Origin: Cordia subcordata
Taxonomy: Eukaryota > Streptophyta > Magnoliopsida > Boraginales > Cordiaceae
Length of the DNA: 64,000 bases
NCBI GenBank assembly: GCA_028554755.1
Contig: JAPTOF010000009.1
Location: 15,291,501-15,355,500 of the forward strand
Direction of reading: 5' to 3'
Shown: piece after piece, positions 58,898-64,000 of the stretch
How positions within the stretch are numbered: the first letter of the stretch is position 1
How the letters are laid out: every line of letters begins with the position of its first letter
Notes under the pieces: generated by a model
Database searches by the model: none
Told to the model about the DNA's origin: nothing
Seen by the model: only the letters and a program-made list of their open reading frames with translations
Made by a program: the position numbers and the translations under genes

Positions 58898-59268
58898 ATT
58901 TCTCTTGCGTTAAGCACCGACATTGGAGAAATCATGTCGAGGACTGACAAAGAAATTGCAAATTTTGATCACATATTGGTGCTAGTTTCTTGCTACGCTG
59001 CCGTATGTTTGGTCCATGACGATAAGGTTGGATGACATTTGTGACCGTGGAAAGTTTTGTGTCAATATGGAACACTATGATCGCCATGATTCGATGTTTG
59101 ACAATCATGTTGGTCCGGATATATGCTCAAGGTGTAATCTTATGAATCAGTTTTTTTTTTAAAAAAAAATTGTGGCCACATTCTGTTTCCTATTCAGCCT
59201 AATAAATATTTTTCTTAAATTTTTTTTTGAAAATAAATAAAACAATTAACGTTGCCCAAGTGGGAGAC

Positions 59269-59598
59269 CGTTGAAAAATTCTCTTTAAAGTGGGTTACCG
59301 TTAATTATTTTTGGTTTTATGAAATAAGCTGAATATCCGGTTCACAAGTTGGGCTTTGTAATCATATTAGTTTTAGCCCACCTCATAAATCCATACGGTT
59401 CTTTCATGCATAGGCCCATATATTACGATAAATCCTATTATAGGTAGGATGTCGAATTTATTATAAATAGGGCTAGGTCCTCTCCTACTCTTAACCGTAG
59501 TAATTGCTCCCATAAGCATCTATTAATATTGAGTAGAGCAAGGAGAGGAAGATCTACGCCTAGATTGGGTGTGATTATATCTTCAATAATTTTTAACA
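59269..59598 (+). repeat. Copia 3' LTR
   Basis: It follows the purine tract and runs from CGTTGAAAAATT (expected TGTTGAAAAATT) to AATTTTTAACA, an inverse-repeat pair. A TATA box (TATAAATA, 59462-59469) lies inside, as expected for an LTR promoter. No 5' partner is in the window. Confidence 0.65.
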
Positions 59599-59696
59599 AT
59601 AATGGCTCAAGCAGTGCAGCGCTTCGCTATCAATTATGTCTTTAAATTTATATTGTAAGTTCATGTATAATTATTTGCGGTTACAGGAATTTGTTG

Positions 59697-60024
59697 GAGT
59701 ATGACTCGAACTGCAAGTCCAATTGAATATTGGAGAATAGGAAGTCAATAAGAATAAAATTACGTGAGATTATGGCATTTCTAATCCAAATATGATTAGC
59801 ATATGTGCTCTAACAATTGGACTTTCTACCACAAGTTTTGTTGTCACACACCACAAGGTGGGTGTACCACGTTTGGTTGCAGAGAAATTATCTCTTTTGA
59901 GTAATAGAGAATTACTTTGTGAATGTAAGCCTTAACCGAACTACGTTAAAATGTTGTGTGTTTCAGTGTAATGTGTGTTTATTGACATTGTGTCCTATGT
60001 ATCTCTGCGCACGATCCTTCCAAT
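59697..60024 (+). repeat. Second LTR-like segment, different family
   Basis: GGAATT then TGTTGGAGTATGACTCG begins like the LTR at 16767 (GGAATT-TGTTGGATTAGAG). It ends in ACGTTAAAATGTTGTGTG... and TTCCAATA, also parallel to that family (TTAAAATATTGCATG... CCCAATA). It is probably a solo or partial LTR joined to the end of the Copia fragment and abutting NAC 3' DNA at 60027. Confidence 0.45.
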
Positions 60025-60343
60025 AGACACACCACATATTTCTGCACAAAAAAAAAGAATATTTACTATTAAAAAGCAGCTGAACCCTTAATTAGGCTGC
60101 CTACGTACTTCGACATTGATCGATTCCAAAGATTGATACCGGCCAATATCAAAGATCAAGCTGCACGTAGTTCTGTAGTTTACAACAACGATTATGTGCA
60201 TAGAAAAATATCCATTACGAACTATATATGGTGGTAGTATTCTTCCTTTTCTTCATGCATGGTTGATTGCTCCTTGAGAAGCTTGAAGACTCGAAGGCAT
60301 GCGAATCAAATTATTATATTCATTCAAAGATGTTCATCACGAA

Positions 60344-61891
60344 TCACCCGAACACCGCTCCTAGCATATACGAAGCCATGAACTCCGGCACGTCAAGATC
60401 TTCAAGGCTTAATGAAAGATCAAAATTATCACCCGAGAATGGAATTTCTGAGATATCATCATTTAGAAATCTTCCATAATCTTCGAGAGAGGCATCGGCA
60501 TTGTCCATACTAGTGTGAGCTCCCAAGTAGTGGGCTAATTGTAATCCATTACCAGCAGCGTAACAAGGTTGCAGCAGCTCGAAAGATGTATCGTGTGCAG
60601 CTTGATTTGATGAGCAAAGACGAGCATCATCGGCATGATCTTGATGGACATCAATTGCGATAAGTTCCGGAGGATTAGTGGTATCCCCCGATAACGACAT
60701 ATCATCCAATAGAGATGCACATTGAATACGAGCAATATCATCACCATCACCACCGTTTGGCAAGCCTACTCCATCATCTACAACCCCATGGCGGCCATGC
60801 TGATCAGCTTCAGACACTAGCATCATCAATGTCGCCTCGGAGATATTCTTCGCTTCTAGTTCACCACCAGGGGCTTGATTTAATGAGCAAACACCATCAT
60901 CATCGTCAGCTTGGTCAATATTATCGTTATCGTCGACACCAATTGCAATAGGCTCCGGAGGATTGGTATTGGAATTGGTATTGGTATTTCCCGCTAACAA
61001 CATGTCTTCCAATAGGGATGCGTATTCATCAACACAAGCATCATCACCATCACCACCGTCTGGCGAGCCTACTACTCCAAAATCTGCAATCCCATGGTGA
61101 TCAGCCACAACCATCATCGACGACGTACTCTTCTTTTCTTGAGGAATATAATCATAATAATCGTGGACGTCCTCCTCTCTGGACTTCCTCTTGCCCAAAA
61201 CTAATTGAGTACTAGTAGTTGTAGAGATTTCCGATGACTTTCCCGAGTAATAATTCATCAAAACTTGATCATCATCATGATTCCTCCTCATCATCATCAT
61301 CAAATCAGCTTCAGCTTCAGCTTCGATTTCAGCCGCCGTTTGTTTCTTCAAGATTTTCGACCAAGACGACTCTTCCTTCATAACTTTGCAAATAACGTAG
61401 TTGGTGCTTCCAATATCCTCCAACCCAGCATCCGAAAGTGAATATTCATGCAACCTCCATTGCCCTTTTCCATCCAAATCTTCTTTGGCGGCGCTGCTTG
61501 GTTTATACGTAAACGTCCTTTTGGTGCCTATTTTGGCTTTTCCTATCACAATATCTTTAGCCCCGATGTTTCCATGCCATGTGCCGCAACCGGCTGTTCG
61601 AACATTGTTCTTGTTGCCCTTCTTAATCTTTGACAATTTAGTAAACACATACATAATCTTCTGTTTTTTAGCCTTACTAGAATCGTCGCCGATACCCGAG
61701 CTTTCCCAGTGATCATCGTCTTCCCTGAACACCTCCCACGGATTTGCTTTGTCGCCATAAAGTTCCCTTTCGACCACTACATCGCATGGCAAAGCCTGTC
61801 CCAGCAATTTTCTCCTCAAGTACCCCACCAGCAATTCTTGATCTGAAGGCGTAAAGTGATAACCCACCGGTACTTTGGCCATGCTCATCAT
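60344..61891 (-). CDS. Divergent NAC-domain transcription factor, single exon
   Basis: It is a single open frame of 515 codons from the first ATG (61891); ATGs at 61888 and 61882 are also possible, and MAKVPVGYHFTP from 61882 is the likeliest biological start. The NAC domain spans about residues 7-175. Subdomain A is VPVGYHFTPSDQELLVGYLR, B contains ERELYGDKANPWEVF, and C contains IMYVFTKLSKIKKGNK. The DNA-contact stretch reads GCGTWHGNIGAKD where typical NACs have G-x-W-K-A-T-G-x-D. E contains WRLHEYSL and YVICKVMKE. The remaining 340 residues are acidic, with repeated Asp-rich and NPPEPIAIGVDDND / NPPELIAIDVHQDH blocks, suited to transcriptional activation. No C-terminal membrane helix is seen. 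Typical NAC genes have two introns in the domain, so a single exon is unusual. Its 3' end is duplicated at 57556-58006. Confidence 0.9.
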   Translation of the reverse strand: MMSMAKVPVGYHFTPSDQELLVGYLRRKLLGQALPCDVVVERELYGDKANPWEVFREDDDHWESSGIGDDSSKAKKQKIMYVFTKLSKIKKGNKNNVRTAGCGTWHGNIGAKDIVIGKAKIGTKRTFTYKPSSAAKEDLDGKGQWRLHEYSLSDAGLEDIGSTNYVICKVMKEESSWSKILKKQTAAEIEAEAEADLMMMMRRNHDDDQVLMNYYSGKSSEISTTTSTQLVLGKRKSREEDVHDYYDYIPQEKKSTSSMMVVADHHGIADFGVVGSPDGGDGDDACVDEYASLLEDMLLAGNTNTNSNTNPPEPIAIGVDDNDNIDQADDDDGVCSLNQAPGGELEAKNISEATLMMLVSEADQHGRHGVVDDGVGLPNGGDGDDIARIQCASLLDDMSLSGDTTNPPELIAIDVHQDHADDARLCSSNQAAHDTSFELLQPCYAAGNGLQLAHYLGAHTSMDNADASLEDYGRFLNDDISEIPFSGDNFDLSLSLEDLDVPEFMASYMLGAVFG

Positions 61892-62118
61892 CAACAAAGT
61901 ATTATTTTTGGCCGCTTCTTAAATCTTAAAACTTAGAACTTAAATCTTAAAACAAGCAAAGAATAACGAGAATGGAACATCAACCTTCAACCTTCAAGTT
62001 CTAAGGTATAAATAAGCAAGTTAATGGCGGTTGTGTTCTTATTTCTGATTGAAACACCTAATTCAGTGCCCTCCAAGCCATATTGCTAGCTGTGTAGGCG
62101 ATTAAGAATTTTATGGTT

Positions 62119-63015
62119 TTCTTGTTAAGATCTAGAAAGAATTGTTTTAAGATTAGACTTCTTGTAGGTAAGAGATATGTGTATTATTCACTCCAAAAAA
62201 ATACGAAAGGATGTGATATCTGTATCAAGTACCACGTGATTGCTCGAGAGTAAGAATCCAATTAGACCCCAAATTTTTAATTTTTTTAATTATAATTGTA
62301 TAAAAAATTTGTTATCATATTACTTTTTTAAACCTTTAAACGTCTCTGCAATTGGCTTTGCACTTGTAATCTCGCGACGATTCTTTTTAGACTTTAGCCG
62401 AAAAACCATAAAATTCTTAATCGTCTACACCAGTACTACCCTACCCCTACCAAACAAAATTTTTTGGTTTTCTTGCTCAAGTCAAAAAAGAATTGTTTTA
62501 AGATTAGACTTCTTATATGTAAGATAGATGTGTATTCCCACTTCCAAAAATATACCAATGGATCACGTACCACGTGATTAGCTGAGCCTAAATATTTATT
62601 TGCAGTTAAGTCAAACATAAACTAACACCGAAACCAGCAATTTAGAGCCAATTTGGCATTGTTGCTGCTATTTTTTTTTCTTTTAAAAAAAAAACTAGAT
62701 ATAAATCTACTGTTGAGAAAAGTTGTTTTGTTATTGAAGAAAATTACTTGAAAAAAGAAATGATTGTACAAGAACGTACCGGTATTACCTTGGAAAATAT
62801 CTTAGAGAAAATAGTTCTATGTATGCTCGGGCATGGATAAATAATGCTTCCCTCCAAAAAATATCAACGGATGTGATTTTTGAGTCACGTGTTACATGAT
62901 TGCTTAAGAGTAAGTATTTAATTAGGCTTCAAATTTGAAAATTTCGTAATTATAAATATAATTATATAAAAAATGTTATAAGATTATTCTTTTCGAATTT
63001 AAACGTTTCAATATT
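62119..63015 (-). promoter_or_regulatory. Triplicated module upstream of the NAC gene, each with a G-box
   Basis: Three degenerate copies of a repeat of up to about 230 bases (about 62119-62346, 62458-62600 and 62830-63015) share AGAATTGTTTTAAGATTAGACTTCTT (copies 1 and 2), TCCAAAAAAATA..(A/T)GGAT, a CACGTG core and GATT(G)GCT..GAG, and AATTATAATT/ATATAAAAAATGTTAT (copies 1 and 3). The CACGTG G-boxes are at 62233-62238, 62571-62576 and 62886-62891, about 0.35, 0.69 and 1.0 kb from the NAC start. G-boxes bind bZIP and bHLH factors; whether these are used is not known. Confidence 0.6.
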
Positions 63016-63274
63016 AGGTTTTTTTCTTCTAAACCTTTAATTTTATAATTTTTATTAGTTTTCAAATCAATATTTTCGTTAGGTATTTTTATTTTTGTGT
63101 AAATATATTCATTTTTTTTTTTGTAATTTATAAAAATTTCTATATATCAACTAAAGAAATATGAATCATGTTATTCAAACAAAACTTAAAAAGAAACAAA
63201 AGATTGAAGCGTTATATAATCACAAAATGCAGTTTTTGATAAATTTTTAACAAGTTGTGATGCAACTAAATCGA
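63016..63274. other. AT-rich spacer
   Basis: Nothing recognised. Confidence 0.4.
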
Positions 63275-63774
63275 GGGACGAAGTTACATAGTCTTAAGGG
63301 GGGGTCAAATTGCATTTTGATGAAGAGTTTTTTCTATCTGTAGTTTTAGATTTTTTAAAAATTTAATTAGGTATATGACTCACCTTAAATTTATGAATGA
63401 CCCCATAAAATTTTACATTTCATGTTTTAATAAGGATAAATGAGAAAATTTAGTTTTTTGTTAGAGAAAATAAACTATACTCTTATACTTTTGTTTGAAA
63501 ACGTTAGATTTGCCAAATCAATGAAATAAATTTTACAAACAATAAGATATATAAATAATTTAATAATTATTAATAAACCATCTTTGCTCTTTTTTTACAA
63601 ACTCTTCTACATCTATAAGACTTTGATTGTCATAGTTAGAAACTTGAGCTCTCAAAATGAAGAAAAAACCCTCATATTTACTATAAGTAGAAACATTGAG
63701 GAAATGCATGAATTTTATAGGACATTGTGACGTTTAATATTTTGATCCCCCCTGACAAAAATCTTGGTTTCGTG
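63275..63774. mobile_element. TIR element related to 15292-17534
   Basis: It starts GGGACGAAGTTACATAGTCT with AAGGGGGGTCAAATTGC just inside, and ends TTGATCCCCCCTGAC...CTTGGTTTCGTG. The inner text (TATGACTCACCTTAAATTTATGAATGACCC, ATTTCATGTTTTAATAAGGATAA) parallels 15397-15470. It is about 500 bases and non-coding. Confidence 0.5.
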
Positions 63775-64000
63775 TAAATCTTACGTAAAATTAGTAAATT
63801 ATCTCAGCAATAAACTCTTAATAAATGGATTAAGGATAATATTAATTGAGAAAAAAATGTTAAACAAATTTATTAAAAGAAATTAATTACTAACTTTGCA
63901 TCTCAAAATATTCAATTATTACCTATTGTGTAGTTTCACTTATGTTTTTATTAACTATAATTTAAAATTAATCATTTTGGTGTATATATTTATAGAGCAT

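Larger units (their letters stand above)
58007..59598 (+). mobile_element. 5'-truncated Copia retrotransposon fragment
   Basis: The open frame at 58034-58522 encodes the C-terminal RNase H region of a Ty1/Copia polyprotein: YSNSDYASCLDDRKSTFGYI, SWKSAKQKLTASSTMQAKFV, the CDNRAAV block, KACKHIDIKFLVVRDFVKNG, ending LQPFDAIV. In-frame residues DHLELIG just upstream show it is cut from a longer pol. After the stop come 0.7 kb of 3' non-coding DNA, a purine tract AAGTGGGAGA (59259-59268), and an LTR-like segment at 59269-59598. RT, integrase and gag are absent. Confidence 0.85.

Noticed and set aside
57804..60479. Plus-strand frames at 57804-58022 and 60267-60479 with the same protein
   Set aside because: They are antisense shadows of the NAC 3' end and its duplicate; the real frame is on the minus strand.
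1..64000. tRNA or rRNA genes, CRISPR arrays, endogenous pararetrovirus
   Set aside because: No cloverleaf-capable intact tRNA, rRNA segment, regularly spaced direct repeats with unique spacers, or viral RT/movement-protein motifs were recognised; CRISPR and operon features are not expected in plant nuclear DNA.

Overview
This is nuclear DNA of a flowering plant, probably a eudicot. It is strongly AT-rich, its genes carry GT-AG introns, and it encodes a nuclear-encoded subunit of the chloroplast NDH complex, a PBL-type receptor-like cytoplasmic kinase, a NAC factor and a RIN4/NOI-type protein. The rest is plant transposable elements: LTR retrotransposons with tRNA-Met-type primer sites, TRIMs, Helitrons, CACTA ends, MITEs, SINEs and LINE RNase H remnants. 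No bacterial, organellar, CRISPR or viral operon signal was seen. The species cannot be named from the sequence.

Five genes are supported. (1) A RIN4/NOI-like gene lies on the minus strand at about 1713-3456; its last exon is not resolved. (2) A seven-exon conserved plant gene of unknown function (plus, 18401-22742, 419 aa) is convergent with (3) ndhN (minus, 23452 to about 25510). (4) A five-exon PBL23-like kinase (plus, 34962-39447, 503 aa) has DYG in place of DFG and Arg in place of the first P-loop Gly. (5) A single-exon divergent NAC gene (minus, 60344-61891) has three G-boxes in a repeated promoter module.

Between the genes: 1-6.7 kb holds a SINE-like piece and the RIN4-like gene. 6.7-17.5 kb is a TE-rich block: a LINE remnant, an 84-88 bp tandem array, retroelement non-coding DNA with 18-bp palindromes and a 0.5-kb direct repeat, a second LINE remnant, a TIR element, and an internally deleted Copia-type element nested in a TIR transposon. 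25.6-34.7 kb is AT-rich, with a complete small Helitron, a long-TIR MITE and a second copy of the TIR element. 40.25-49.37 kb is one large non-coding LTR retrotransposon (LARD-like) with LTRs of 2.6 and 3.3 kb. Its 3' LTR carries a nested Helitron and an internal duplication, and the two LTRs share a nearly identical 561-bp tract that looks like gene conversion. 49.4-57 kb holds a SINE, a complete TRIM with perfect target-site duplication, two minus-strand TRIM relics, a tandem Helitron pair, a third LINE remnant and a CACTA end. 57.5-60.5 kb holds a duplicate of the NAC 3' end flanking a 5'-truncated Copia fragment.

The genes do not form a pathway or cluster. Two have links to plant immunity by family (RIN4/NOI-like, PBL kinase), but they are 31 kb apart and no functional coupling is implied. 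I did not find a clearly new biological system. The most notable items are the NAC 3'-end duplication with retroelement filler, the NAC G-box triplication, the DYG kinase, the LTR conversion tract and the missing ATG in ndhN. All splice sites were placed by eye from GT-AG boundaries, reading phase and family conservation.
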